NCBI GenBank assembly: GCA_017848435.1 | Contig: JAFEHU010000067.1 | Coordinates: 57,305-121,304 of the forward strand | Length of the DNA: 64,000 nt | From: Burkholderiaceae bacterium | GTDB taxonomy: Bacteria; Pseudomonadota; Gammaproteobacteria; Burkholderiales; Burkholderiaceae_C | Direction of reading: 5' to 3' | In this document: in pieces, positions 53,731 through 62,603 of the stretch | How positions within the stretch are numbered: position 1 is the stretch's first letter | How the letters are laid out: every line of letters begins with the position of its first letter | The notes under the pieces: generated by a model | Databases searched by the model: none | What the model saw: only the letters and a program-made list of their open reading frames with translations | Told to the model about the DNA's origin: nothing | Position numbers and translations under genes: made by a program

Positions 53731-56031
53731 TCAGTCAGTCAACGGGGTGCCGCGCTGTTCGGCGAGTGCACGGAACACCGCTTCGGGTGTGATGGGCAGC
53801 GACAGGATACGCACACCCACCGCGTCGTGGATGGCCTCCGCGATGGCGGACGACACACCGAAGCAGCCGCTCTCACCGAGGCCTTTGGCACCGTAGGGGC
53901 CGGTGCCCTGCTGGGCGTCGACCGCCTCGCAGCCGAAATGCTCGGGCACATCGAGCAGGCCGGGAATCTTGTATTCGGAGAACGAGGCGTTGCGCAGCTG
54001 GCCTTCGCTGTCGAACTCCATCTTCTCCAGGTGCGTCATGCCGAGTTGCATGATGGCCGCGCCGGAGATCTGCGACGCCACCACCTTGGGGTTCAGCGGT
54101 GTGCCGCAGTCGACGACGTTCTCGATGCGCAGCAGCCGGAAATGGCCGGTCTCGGTGTCGACCTCGACCTCGACCCCGGTGCCGCCGATCATCCAGTTTG
54201 GCGTAATCTCGGGCGAGCGGCCGTCGGCATCGGGCGACTGGTAGGGGGGCATGAAGCTGCCGGTGCCCACCACCGTACCCGCCGGCATGCCGAATTTCTT
54301 GCGCAGCAGCGCGCCAGCCTGCGTGGCGCCGGTGAAAGGCTGGCCCAGTTCGTCGGCCAGCGCCTGCAGCTTGACCAGCACGTCCTGCGCGGCCAGTTTC
54401 ACGGCGTTGCCCATGTGAAAGGTGGACCGGGAGCCCAGCGTGGCCATGTCGTAGGGGGTGACGTCAGTGTCGGGGAACACCACGCGGATGTTCTCGGCCG
54501 CCAGGCCCAGCACGTCGGCTGCGACCATCGCCATCGCGGTGTTGGAGCCCTGGCCCATGTCGACCGTGCTGATCAGCAGCATGCAGCTGCCGTCGCCGCC
54601 GAGCGTGACGGTGGCTACCGACGTGGTCGGTGCCACCAGGGCCTTGAAACCCAGCCCGATGCCACGGCCGCGACGCACGGTACCGCTGCCGCGGTCCATT
54701 GGTTCCTGCCAGCGCATGCGTTCGGCCACGCGGTCCAGCACCAGGCGCAGCGCAGCGTCCTTCATCACCGTGCCGGTGGCGTGTGGACGGCCGTCAACCA
54801 GCAGGTTGCGGCGCCGGAACTCCACCGGGTCCATGCCGATGCTGCGGGCGATCAGGTCGGCCTGGCATTCGTAGCCCCAGACCATCTGCGTAATGCCGAA
54901 ACCTCGGAAGGCACCGGCCGGCGGCAGGTGGGTGTAGATCTGGAACGAGTCGATGCTGAGGTTGTCGATGTCGTAGGGGCCACCGGCCGTGAAGCCCGAC
55001 TTCTGCGTGACGCGCGGGCCGATGTCGGCATAGGCACCGCCGTTCCAATGGACCTGACAGTCGCGGCCGACGATGCGACCGTCGGCGTCGACCGCGCTGC
55101 GGATGCGGAAGGTGGTGGCGTGTTTGGTGATGGTGTAGAACTGCTCTTCCATCGTCAGCGCCACCTTGACCGGGCGGCGTGCGATCAGCGCCAGCGCCAC
55201 AGCCAACGCCTCGAGCTTGATATAGAGCTTCGCGCCAAAGCCACCGCCAAGCAGCCGCGTCTTGACCTGGACCTGGTTTTCCTGCCAGCCCAGCAGCCGG
55301 GCGATCTCGATCCGTACGAACGACGGGCTCTGCGAGGCTGTGTGGATCAGCACGCCGCGGTCCTGCGGCTCTGCCACCGTGACCATCGGCTCCATCGGCA
55401 CATGCATGACCTGCTGTGTTTTGAAGGTGTGGTCAAACACGTGGGCGGCATTGGCGAAGGCCGCCTCGACGTTGCCGTGCCGCAGGTGGAAATCCAGCGC
55501 CACGTTGGTGCCTTTGCGACCGGCCAGGTGTTTCAGGTCGGGAAAGGTGCCGGCAGGCTTCAGCGTGTCGTGCACCAGTACGGTGGAGGTGGCAGCCTCG
55601 ACTTCGTCAAACACTGCTGGCAGCCGCTCGTAGTCCACGTTCACCAGCCCGGCAGCGGCCTCCGCCTCGTGGGGTGTGTTGGCCAGCACCACCGCCACCG
55701 GTTCGCCCACATGGCGCACCTTGTCGATCGCGAGGATGGGCTGGTCGTGGAATGCCGGGCCGTAATGCGGGTCCGGGATCAGGCGCAGCACGTCGCGGGC
55801 GGTGACCACCTGCACCACGCCACGCATGGCAGCGGCGTTCTGCGTGTCGATGCCAAGAATGCGCGCGTGGGCATGTGGGCTGCGCACGATCTTCGCGTGC
55901 AGCATGCGCGGTAGCTCGACGTTGTGGGTGTAGTCGGCGGTGCCGGTGACCTTGGCCACCGATTCAAGCCGGTTCATGTGGCGGCCGACCTGAGGCGCGG
56001 TCGGTGTCACCAGGGGAGGGGTGCCGCTCAT
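53731..56031 (-). CDS. Molybdopterin-binding large subunit of a xanthine dehydrogenase-family hydroxylase
   Basis: A 766-residue catalytic subunit. It hydroxylates a substrate carbon (aldehyde, N-heterocycle or CoA-aromatic) with oxygen from water. It has RLLGGGFGAKLYIK, the Gly-Ala-Phe-Arg-Gly loop at residues 373-377, and the catalytic-glutamate region GAKGLGESGCFG. The AFRG loop is of the xanthine dehydrogenase/aldehyde oxidase kind, not the CSFR of CO dehydrogenase, so it is not a CO dehydrogenase despite the coxG neighbour. It overlaps the FAD subunit gene at its start (ATGA). Confidence 0.94.
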   Translation of the reverse strand: MSGTPPLVTPTAPQVGRHMNRLESVAKVTGTADYTHNVELPRMLHAKIVRSPHAHARILGIDTQNAAAMRGVVQVVTARDVLRLIPDPHYGPAFHDQPILAIDKVRHVGEPVAVVLANTPHEAEAAAGLVNVDYERLPAVFDEVEAATSTVLVHDTLKPAGTFPDLKHLAGRKGTNVALDFHLRHGNVEAAFANAAHVFDHTFKTQQVMHVPMEPMVTVAEPQDRGVLIHTASQSPSFVRIEIARLLGWQENQVQVKTRLLGGGFGAKLYIKLEALAVALALIARRPVKVALTMEEQFYTITKHATTFRIRSAVDADGRIVGRDCQVHWNGGAYADIGPRVTQKSGFTAGGPYDIDNLSIDSFQIYTHLPPAGAFRGFGITQMVWGYECQADLIARSIGMDPVEFRRRNLLVDGRPHATGTVMKDAALRLVLDRVAERMRWQEPMDRGSGTVRRGRGIGLGFKALVAPTTSVATVTLGGDGSCMLLISTVDMGQGSNTAMAMVAADVLGLAAENIRVVFPDTDVTPYDMATLGSRSTFHMGNAVKLAAQDVLVKLQALADELGQPFTGATQAGALLRKKFGMPAGTVVGTGSFMPPYQSPDADGRSPEITPNWMIGGTGVEVEVDTETGHFRLLRIENVVDCGTPLNPKVVASQISGAAIMQLGMTHLEKMEFDSEGQLRNASFSEYKIPGLLDVPEHFGCEAVDAQQGTGPYGAKGLGESGCFGVSSAIAEAIHDAVGVRILSLPITPEAVFRALAEQRGTPLTD

Positions 56032-56900
56032 GCGTGGCTCCGGTTGCGGTTCACCGCGTTCTGGATGGCGCGCGGCAGCGACACGCGCAGCAGCTGCCTC
56101 TTGTAGGCCACGCTGCCGTGGGCGTCTCCGACCAGCGGTGCTTCGGCCACGGCCGCATCGGCCGCCTCGCGCAGCGCGGCTTCACCCAGCCCGCGCTGTT
56201 GCACCACGGCCTCGGCCTGGCGCAGGCGTGTGGGGCTGTCGGTGGCGGCGCCGGTCAGCAGGCTGGCGTGGGCCACGCGGTCGCCCTGCATGCCACCGAG
56301 CACCACCGCCAGGCCAAGCGCTGGCCAGTCGTGGGCGGCGCGGGTGGTCAGCTTCAGGTAGTAGCCGGGGCCGGCCTGCGGCGGCACCCGCAGCTCGGTG
56401 ATCAGTTCGTCGCGCCGCAGTACCGTTTCGTAGTAGCCGGTGCACAGCGCGTCGGCACCCACGGTGCGCGATCCGTTCGCGCTGGTGACCACCACCTGGG
56501 CGCCGAGCGCGGCCATCACCGGCGGCATGTCCATGTGGGGGTCGGCGTGGCTGAGGTTACCGCCGATGGTGGCAACCGCCCGCACCCTGGGGTTCGCCAC
56601 GCCGCGCAACGCCTGTGCGAGCAAAGGCCAGCCTTCGCGCACGGAGGGATGGGCTTCGATGTCGGCCAGCCGCGCCATGCCGCCGATCACCAGCGTGCCA
56701 TCCACCTGGCGTTCGACGCGTGCATGGCGTTCGCCGATGCGCTGCAGGCTCACCAGCCGGGTCGGTAGCAGCACGCCCGCCTTCATCATCAGCATCACCG
56801 CGGTGCCGCCGCCCACCGGCCGGATGCCCGGGTCTTCCAGGTCGAGCAGCGACAGGGCCTCTTCGAGCGAATACGGCAGCAGGAATTCGAAGGGCGTCAT
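56028..56900 (-). CDS. FAD-binding subunit of a xanthine dehydrogenase-family hydroxylase
   Basis: A 290-residue medium subunit of the CoxM/FAD_binding_5 type. FAD motifs RPVGGGTAVMLMMK and TIGGNLSHADPHMDMP are present. It accepts electrons from the 2Fe-2S subunit and passes them on. Its ATG overlaps the stop of the upstream hydrolase gene (ATGA). Confidence 0.93.
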   Translation of the reverse strand: MTPFEFLLPYSLEEALSLLDLEDPGIRPVGGGTAVMLMMKAGVLLPTRLVSLQRIGERHARVERQVDGTLVIGGMARLADIEAHPSVREGWPLLAQALRGVANPRVRAVATIGGNLSHADPHMDMPPVMAALGAQVVVTSANGSRTVGADALCTGYYETVLRRDELITELRVPPQAGPGYYLKLTTRAAHDWPALGLAVVLGGMQGDRVAHASLLTGAATDSPTRLRQAEAVVQQRGLGEAALREAADAAVAEAPLVGDAHGSVAYKRQLLRVSLPRAIQNAVNRNRSHA

Positions 56901-57715
56901 GGCCGCGCCTGGGCGATGAGTTGCAACAGGCCGTTGGCGATGCGGTCGGGCACCTCCAGCGGCGTCAGGTGGCGGGCGCCCTGGATGACGTCCAGCTGCG
57001 AGCCGGCAATGGCTTCGTGGAGGGCGCGCGACATGGCGACCGGGGCCGCGTAGTCTTCTTCACCCACCTGCACCAGCGTCGGTATGCGGATGCCAGCCAG
57101 TTTGTCCCGCACATCGAACGCGCCGAGCATGCGGCAGGCCGCGACGTAGCCATCGATGTGGTTGCCAACGAATACGTCGATCCACCGCTGCACCTGCGCC
57201 GGTTCGCGTTGTCTGAAGTCGTCGCTGAACCAGCGTGTCACCTGGAAGTCGGTCATCGATGAGAGGCCGCTGGTGAGAGCTTTCTGTGCCCGCGATTCCC
57301 AGTCTGCGGAGGCCGTGGGGCCATACCAGGCCGTGGTGTCCACGAGGGAAAGACCCATGCTGCGGTCGGCGTGGTCGATGGCGAACTGCAGTGCCGCGCA
57401 GCCACCCATGGAGGCGCCGGCAACCATCACTTGCGCGATGTCCAGGTGGTCAAGCACCTCACGCAGGTCGAGCGCTACCCGGCGTGCGTCCAAGGGTGTG
57501 GCACCAAGACCTGTCTGGCCGTGGCCTCGCACATCCATGGCCACCACCGAGGCGTGTTCACCGAGCTGGCCGTCCACGGCCGACCAGAACGTGTGGTCCA
57601 TGCCCAGCGAATGCAGCAGGGCCACAACAGGTCGTCCAGCCACGCGGCGTTCACGGTAGGCAATGGTCACACCGTCGGTGCCAAGGAGGGTCGAGCACGG
57701 TTTGGGGTTCGTCAT
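56897..57715 (-). CDS. Alpha/beta hydrolase, 3-oxoadipate enol-lactonase-like (paralog 2)
   Basis: A 272-residue alpha/beta hydrolase with nucleophile motif VAGASMGGCAA. It is a paralog of the hydrolase at 43867-44700 (shared LLHSLGMDH, DTTAWYGP, TRWFSDDFR, VGEEDYAAPVAM). It is the first gene of the molybdenum hydroxylase operon. ATG 57715 is used; the ATG at 57790 would add a non-conserved stretch and overlap a palindrome at 57784. Its product may act on what the hydroxylase makes. Confidence 0.88.
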   Translation of the reverse strand: MTNPKPCSTLLGTDGVTIAYRERRVAGRPVVALLHSLGMDHTFWSAVDGQLGEHASVVAMDVRGHGQTGLGATPLDARRVALDLREVLDHLDIAQVMVAGASMGGCAALQFAIDHADRSMGLSLVDTTAWYGPTASADWESRAQKALTSGLSSMTDFQVTRWFSDDFRQREPAQVQRWIDVFVGNHIDGYVAACRMLGAFDVRDKLAGIRIPTLVQVGEEDYAAPVAMSRALHEAIAGSQLDVIQGARHLTPLEVPDRIANGLLQLIAQARP

Positions 57716-57783
57716 ATGGGGCGGATTCTGGACAAGCCACGCTGGGCTGACAAGCGAGAAATATCGGTGGCTCGAATGAATGT

Positions 57784-57799
57784 CTTTCATGCGTGAAAG
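57784..57799. promoter_or_regulatory. Perfect palindrome in the divergent hydroxylase/TctC promoter region
   Basis: CTTTCA-TGCG-TGAAAG is a perfect inverted repeat, 69 bp before the hydrolase start and 143 bp before the TctC-type gene. It resembles the island's operators in containing TTCATG but the spacing differs. An operator for the right-hand operons is plausible. Confidence 0.45.
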
Positions 57800-57941
57800 C
57801 GCGGTGTGTCCAATCGAGCGGCGTTAGGCAGCTGGCATGAAAGCGGCTCATGGCGGGCGCTGAATTTTTCGTTTGACGCAAGCGCACGCTGGACAAAACA
57901 TGCCCGCTTCTGCATTCCTGAACCACGTCCGGACCCCACAG

Positions 57942-58937
57942 ATGAGTCACACCAAATTCTCGCGTCGGCGCCTGATGTCGATGGCCACCGCCATCGGCGC
58001 GGCATCGCTGGGCATGCCGACGCTGGCATGGGCCCAACCCTTTCCTGCACGACCGATCCGCGTGATCGTGCCTTTCGCGCCCGGTGGCGTGGTGGACATC
58101 ACGGCGCGCGTGTTGACGCAGCGCATGACGGAGCGCTTGGGATGGAATTTCGTGATCGACAACAAGCCCGGTGGCAACGGCTTCATTGCGGTGACGGCGG
58201 CGGCAAAAGCGCCTGCCGATGGTTACACCCTGCTGGCTGCGCACACCGGCGAGTTCGCCGTCAACCCGGCGCTGTTCGGCGCGGTGCCCTATGAGCTGGA
58301 CCGTGATTTCGCACCGATCACCATGATCAGCGACACACCGATGCTGTTGGTTGCCAACGCGCAGGTGCCGTACAACACCGTGCAGGAACTCGTGGCCGCG
58401 GCGAAGAAGTCGCCGGGCCACATCGCGTTTTCGTCGCCTGGCAACGGCAGCATCAACCACCTCGCCGGCGAGTGGTTCGCGTCGGAGGCCGGTGTGATGC
58501 TGCTGCACGTGCCTTATCGCGGCGGCGCGCCCGCAGTGGCGGCGGTGGCCGCGGGCGAAGTGCCGCTGGGGGTGGTGGCGATTCCCGCGGTCATTCCCCA
58601 CCTCCAGTCGGGCCGTGTGAAGGTGCTCGGATTGACCACGGCGCGCCAGTCGGCTTACAACAAGGAGTGGCTGCCCACGACCGAGACCGGCGTGAAGCAT
58701 GTGGATGCTTCCAACTGGGTCGGCCTGTTCGCGCCCAAAGGGGCGCCGTCAGCGACGCTGGCCCTGCTGCATGCAGAGGTGGCGAAGACACTGAACATGC
58801 CCGATGTCCGAAAACGTTTTGCGGATGCGGGCGCCGAGACAGGGGGCATGCCTTCGGCCGACTTTGTACGCCGCATCCGGGACGACGCGGCGCGGTACCG
58901 CGACGTGGTGCGTCAAGCCAACATCCGACCTGAATGA
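57942..58937 (+). CDS. TctC/Bug-type tripartite tricarboxylate transporter binding protein
   Basis: A 331-residue periplasmic binding protein with a Tat-like signal (SRRRLMSMATAIGAASLG, cleaved near AWAQ). Typical Bug-family segments: PIRVIVPFAPGGVVDITARV and VPYRGGAPAVAAVAAGEV. No tctA or tctB permease genes are nearby, which is common for these large families. It is divergent from the hydroxylase operon. ATG 57942 is used; an ATG at 57900 is possible. Confidence 0.9.
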   Translation: MSHTKFSRRRLMSMATAIGAASLGMPTLAWAQPFPARPIRVIVPFAPGGVVDITARVLTQRMTERLGWNFVIDNKPGGNGFIAVTAAAKAPADGYTLLAAHTGEFAVNPALFGAVPYELDRDFAPITMISDTPMLLVANAQVPYNTVQELVAAAKKSPGHIAFSSPGNGSINHLAGEWFASEAGVMLLHVPYRGGAPAVAAVAAGEVPLGVVAIPAVIPHLQSGRVKVLGLTTARQSAYNKEWLPTTETGVKHVDASNWVGLFAPKGAPSATLALLHAEVAKTLNMPDVRKRFADAGAETGGMPSADFVRRIRDDAARYRDVVRQANIRPE

Positions 58938-59707
58938 CACGCATGAACCCAGAACTGCTGCAACAACTGGCCCCCACCGGGGTGCTCCGGGCGTCGATCA
59001 ATTTCGGCAACCCGGTCCTGGCAAACCGCGATGCCCAGGGCCAGCCCTGTGGTGTGTCCGTCGATTTGGCGCGGGCACTGGCCCAAGAACTGGGCGTGCC
59101 GCTGGCCCCCGTTCTGTTCGACAGTGCCGGGCATTCGGTCGCGGCCGTGGCGCGGGGCGAGGCCGACATTGGATTTTTTGCACTCGACCCCGAGCGGGCC
59201 GCCCAGCTGCGGTTTGCGCCAGCCTATGTCCTGATCGAGGGAGCCTACCTGGTGCGCAGCGAATCGCCCATGCAGGCGCAGGAGGAGGTTGACCGTTCCG
59301 GGGTTCGGGTGATGGTCGGTCGGGGCAGCGCCTACGACCTGTACCTGTCCCGCGAGCTCCGGGCGGCGCAGGTGGTGCGCGCCGACACGTCGCCGAGTGT
59401 GGTGGACGAGTTTCTCCGGCTGGGCCTGGATGTGGCCGCAGGGGTTCGGCAGCAACTTGAGGCCGACCGCCATCGGTTGCCCGATCTGCGCCTGCTATCG
59501 GGCAACTTCATGGTGATCGAGCAGGCCGTGGGCATACCTCACGACCGTTCGCACGCGGCCTTGCAGGCGGTCTGGGAGTTTGTGGAGCAGAGCAAGGCGA
59601 GCGGATTTGTCGCGGATTCCCTGGCGCGGGCGGGCATCCGCGGCGTGACTGTGGCGCCACCCGCCGGCAAGTTTCGCGAGGGAGGGGCGTTGTCGGTCCG
59701 CGCGTGA
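58934..59707 (+). CDS. Leaderless SBP_bac_3-like protein
   Basis: A 257-residue protein of the amino-acid-binding (SBP_bac_3) fold (LRASINFGNPVLAN, VSVDLARALAQELGVPL, GEADIGFFALDPERA). It starts ATG at 58934, overlapping the TctC stop (ATGA), and has no signal peptide. It should therefore stay in the cytoplasm, either as a ligand sensor or as an enzyme-like relative such as the dehydratase group of this fold. No lysine or receptor domain suggests signalling. The function is unknown. Confidence 0.85.
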   Translation: MTRMNPELLQQLAPTGVLRASINFGNPVLANRDAQGQPCGVSVDLARALAQELGVPLAPVLFDSAGHSVAAVARGEADIGFFALDPERAAQLRFAPAYVLIEGAYLVRSESPMQAQEEVDRSGVRVMVGRGSAYDLYLSRELRAAQVVRADTSPSVVDEFLRLGLDVAAGVRQQLEADRHRLPDLRLLSGNFMVIEQAVGIPHDRSHAALQAVWEFVEQSKASGFVADSLARAGIRGVTVAPPAGKFREGGALSVRA

Positions 59708-59757
59708 CCTGTGGTGACGCCGCGCCAGGCCTGTGATGGCCGGGCCATTGCCGGCAC

Positions 59758-59794
59758 AAAAAAAAGCCGAACGCTGGTATGGGCGTTCGGCTTT
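59758..59794 (-). terminator. Intrinsic terminator of tRNA-Leu
   Basis: A perfect 12-bp stem (AAAGCCGAACGC and GCGTTCGGCTTT) with an 8-nt loop, then a run of eight T residues on the minus strand (plus-strand A-run 59758-59765). It sits 5 bp after the tRNA. Confidence 0.92.
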
Positions 59795-59799
59795 GTTCG

Positions 59800-59884
59800 T
59801 GGTGCCCGGGGCCGGAATCGAACCGGCACGCCTTGCGGCGGGGGATTTTGAGTCCCCTGCGTCTACCAATTTCACCACCCGGGC
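59800..59884 (-). tRNA. tRNA-Leu (anticodon CAA)
   Basis: An 85-base gene reading from 59884 to 59800. Acceptor GCCCGGG pairs with CCCGGGC, discriminator A, and CCA is encoded. The anticodon arm reads GGGACT-CAA-AATCCC. The long variable arm and the D arm (TGGTGAAATTGG) are typical of tRNA-Leu. It decodes UUG. Confidence 0.97.
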
Positions 59885-59906
59885 AGGGTAAGCAGTGCAG
59901 CCTGAA

Positions 59907-59912
59907 ATTATG
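59907..59912 (-). promoter_or_regulatory. Possible -10 box of the tRNA-Leu promoter
   Basis: CATAAT on the minus strand (5 of 6 to TATAAT), about 22 bp before the tRNA 5' end. No clear -35 box is seen. Confidence 0.3.
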
Positions 59913-59926
59913 GCACAGTGCGGGCT

Positions 59927-60829
59927 ATGAATTATCCGACGATTGAAGACGCGATTGGAAAAACGCCGCTGGTGGCCTTGCAGCGCATTGGCGCAGCCGA
60001 CAACGCCACGCGTGGCAATGTGCTGCTGGGCAAGCTGGAAGGCAACAACCCGGCGGGTTCTGTGAAAGACCGGCCGGCTGTGTCGATGATCCGGCGTGCC
60101 GAGGAGCGCGGTGAAATTCGGCCCGGCGACACGCTGATCGAGGCCACCTCGGGCAACACCGGGATTGCGCTGGCGATGGCCGCGGCCATCAAGGGGTACC
60201 GCATGGTGCTGGTCATGCCGGAGGACCTGAGCATCGAGCGGGCGCAGACCATGAAAGCGTTCGGCGCCGAGTTGATCCTGACGCCCAAGAGCGGTGGCAT
60301 GGAGTACGCCCGCGACCTGGCCGACAACATGGCGCGCGAGGGCAAGGGCCGGGTGCTGGACCAGTTTGCCAACCCCGACAACCCGCGTGTGCACTACGAG
60401 ACCACTGGCCCGGAAATCTGGGAGCAAACCGGCGGGCGCATCACCCATTTCGTCAGCGCGATGGGCACCACCGGCACCATCACCGGGGTGTCGCGCTTTC
60501 TGAAAGAGAAAAACCCGGCCATCAAGGTCATTGGTGCGCAGCCGAGCGAGGGCTCGCGCATCCCCGGCATCCGCAAGTGGCCCGAGGCCTACATGCCCAA
60601 GATTTACGACGCGACGCACGTGGACGACACCGTGCTGGTGAGCCAGGACGCCGCCGAGGAAATGTGCCGCCGCATGGCGCGCGAAGAGGGCATTTTTGCC
60701 GGCATCTCGGCGGCGGGCGCCTGCTGGGTGGCGCTGGAGATCGCCAAACGCGAGACCAATGCGACGGTGGTGTTCGTGGTGTGCGACCGGGGCGACCGCT
60801 ACCTGTCCACCGGCGTCTTTCCGGCCTGA
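59927..60829 (+). CDS. cysM: Cysteine synthase B
   Basis: A 300-residue PLP enzyme that makes cysteine (or S-sulfocysteine) from O-acetylserine. The PLP lysine is in PAGSVKDRPA and the phosphate loop in MGTTGTITG, with TSGNTGIALA for substrate. The EATSGNTG and CysM-type length fit CysM better than CysK. ATG 59927 is used. The stop TGA at 60827-60829 overlaps repeat copy D by two bases. Confidence 0.94.
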   Translation: MNYPTIEDAIGKTPLVALQRIGAADNATRGNVLLGKLEGNNPAGSVKDRPAVSMIRRAEERGEIRPGDTLIEATSGNTGIALAMAAAIKGYRMVLVMPEDLSIERAQTMKAFGAELILTPKSGGMEYARDLADNMAREGKGRVLDQFANPDNPRVHYETTGPEIWEQTGGRITHFVSAMGTTGTITGVSRFLKEKNPAIKVIGAQPSEGSRIPGIRKWPEAYMPKIYDATHVDDTVLVSQDAAEEMCRRMAREEGIFAGISAAGACWVALEIAKRETNATVVFVVCDRGDRYLSTGVFPA

Positions 60830-60892
60830 TTTTTAACCGAATCAGCCCTCAGCCTGAGTGAAATCTAACAGTTAAGCTACATCTTCCATAGC
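60828..60892 (-). repeat. 65-bp interspersed repeat, copy D
   Basis: It fills almost the entire gap between cysM and the NUDIX gene, starting inside the cysM stop codon and ending 3 bp before the NUDIX ATG. Its reverse complement matches copy B at 45 of 65 and copy C at 41 of 65, with no gaps. Confidence 0.7.
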
Positions 60893-60895
60893 ACC

Positions 60896-61426
60896 ATGCC
60901 CCACGAATTCAGGTTTTGCCCCAACTGCGCCACGCCGCTGGAGTGGCTGGCGCAGCTGGAAGACGGCGGTGCCAAAGAGCGCCTGCGCTGTGTGGCGTGT
61001 GGCTACACCCACTGGAACAACCCGACGCCGGTGCTGGCGGCGGTGGTGGAGTACGGTGGCCAAATTTTGTTGGCCCGCAACGCGGCCTGGAGCGGCCGGG
61101 TGTTTGCGCTGATCACCGGCTTCATGGAGGCGGGCGAGACGGCGCAGGAGGGCATTGCCCGCGAGGTGAAGGAAGAAACCAACCTCGACGTCACGGCGCT
61201 GAACCTGATTGGTGTGTACGACTTCCAGCGCATGAACCAGGTCATCATCGCCTTCCATGTGGTGGCCGAGGGCGAGGTGGTGTTGTCGCCCGAGCTGGTG
61301 GAGTACAAGCTGTACGCGCCCGAGGCGGTGAAGTGCTGGCCTGCGGGCACCGGTTATGCGCTGGCCGACTGGCTGCGTTCACGTGGGCACGAGCCGCAGT
61401 TCATTGAATTCAACAAGCGCGAATAA
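60896..61426 (+). CDS. NUDIX hydrolase with N-terminal zinc ribbon (NudC-like)
   Basis: A 176-residue protein: a four-cysteine zinc ribbon (FCPNCATPL and CVACGY) and a Nudix box (GFMEAGETAQEGIAREVKEE). The layout is that of NADH pyrophosphatases but shorter than NudC. It probably hydrolyses a nucleoside diphosphate derivative. No Shine-Dalgarno is visible upstream, as the leader is repeat copy D. Confidence 0.9.
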   Translation: MPHEFRFCPNCATPLEWLAQLEDGGAKERLRCVACGYTHWNNPTPVLAAVVEYGGQILLARNAAWSGRVFALITGFMEAGETAQEGIAREVKEETNLDVTALNLIGVYDFQRMNQVIIAFHVVAEGEVVLSPELVEYKLYAPEAVKCWPAGTGYALADWLRSRGHEPQFIEFNKRE

Positions 61427-61463
61427 AATCTGTTCTCACGCCACGCACCAGAGACAAGCCGCC

Positions 61464-61691
61464 ATGCACATCGACAAAGAAATCGACACCCGGGGCCTGA
61501 ACTGCCCGCTGCCCATCCTGAAAGCCAAGAAGGCGCTGACCGACATGGCCAGTGGCCAGCTGCTGAAGGTGGTGTCAACCGATGCGGGCTCGGTCCGCGA
61601 CTTCATGGCGTTTGCCAAGCAGACCGGCAACGAGCTGGTCGAGCAGCAGACCGTGGGCAGCGACTTCATCCACTTCCTGCGCCGCCGCTGA
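61464..61691 (+). CDS. tusA: TusA-like sulfur carrier protein
   Basis: A 75-residue SirA/TusA family protein with the active Cys in DTRGLNCPLPILKAKKAL. TusA-type proteins pass sulfur for tRNA thiolation and molybdenum cofactor. ATG 61464 has no competing start. It is convergent with galU with no gap. Confidence 0.92.
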   Translation: MHIDKEIDTRGLNCPLPILKAKKALTDMASGQLLKVVSTDAGSVRDFMAFAKQTGNELVEQQTVGSDFIHFLRRR

Positions 61692-62579
<888 letters not shown>

Positions 62580-62603
62580 GGTGGTGCGGTGGGGTGAAAG
62601 GGG

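Noticed and set aside
53605..55914. A 769-codon open frame on the plus strand
   Set aside because: It lies antisense to the well-supported hydroxylase large-subunit gene. Its translation is low-complexity (His, Arg, Gln, Gly rich) with no recognisable motif. Long antisense frames are expected at this base composition.
53228..56900. Carbon monoxide dehydrogenase (coxMSL)
   Set aside because: The gene layout and the CoxG-like protein suggest it, but the large subunit has Ala-Phe-Arg-Gly in the active-site loop where CO dehydrogenase has Cys-Ser-Phe-Arg.
59800..59884. Integration of the island at tRNA-Leu
   Set aside because: The tRNA lies at the right edge of the island, but I found no direct repeat of its 3' end near 38.2 kb and no integrase gene.
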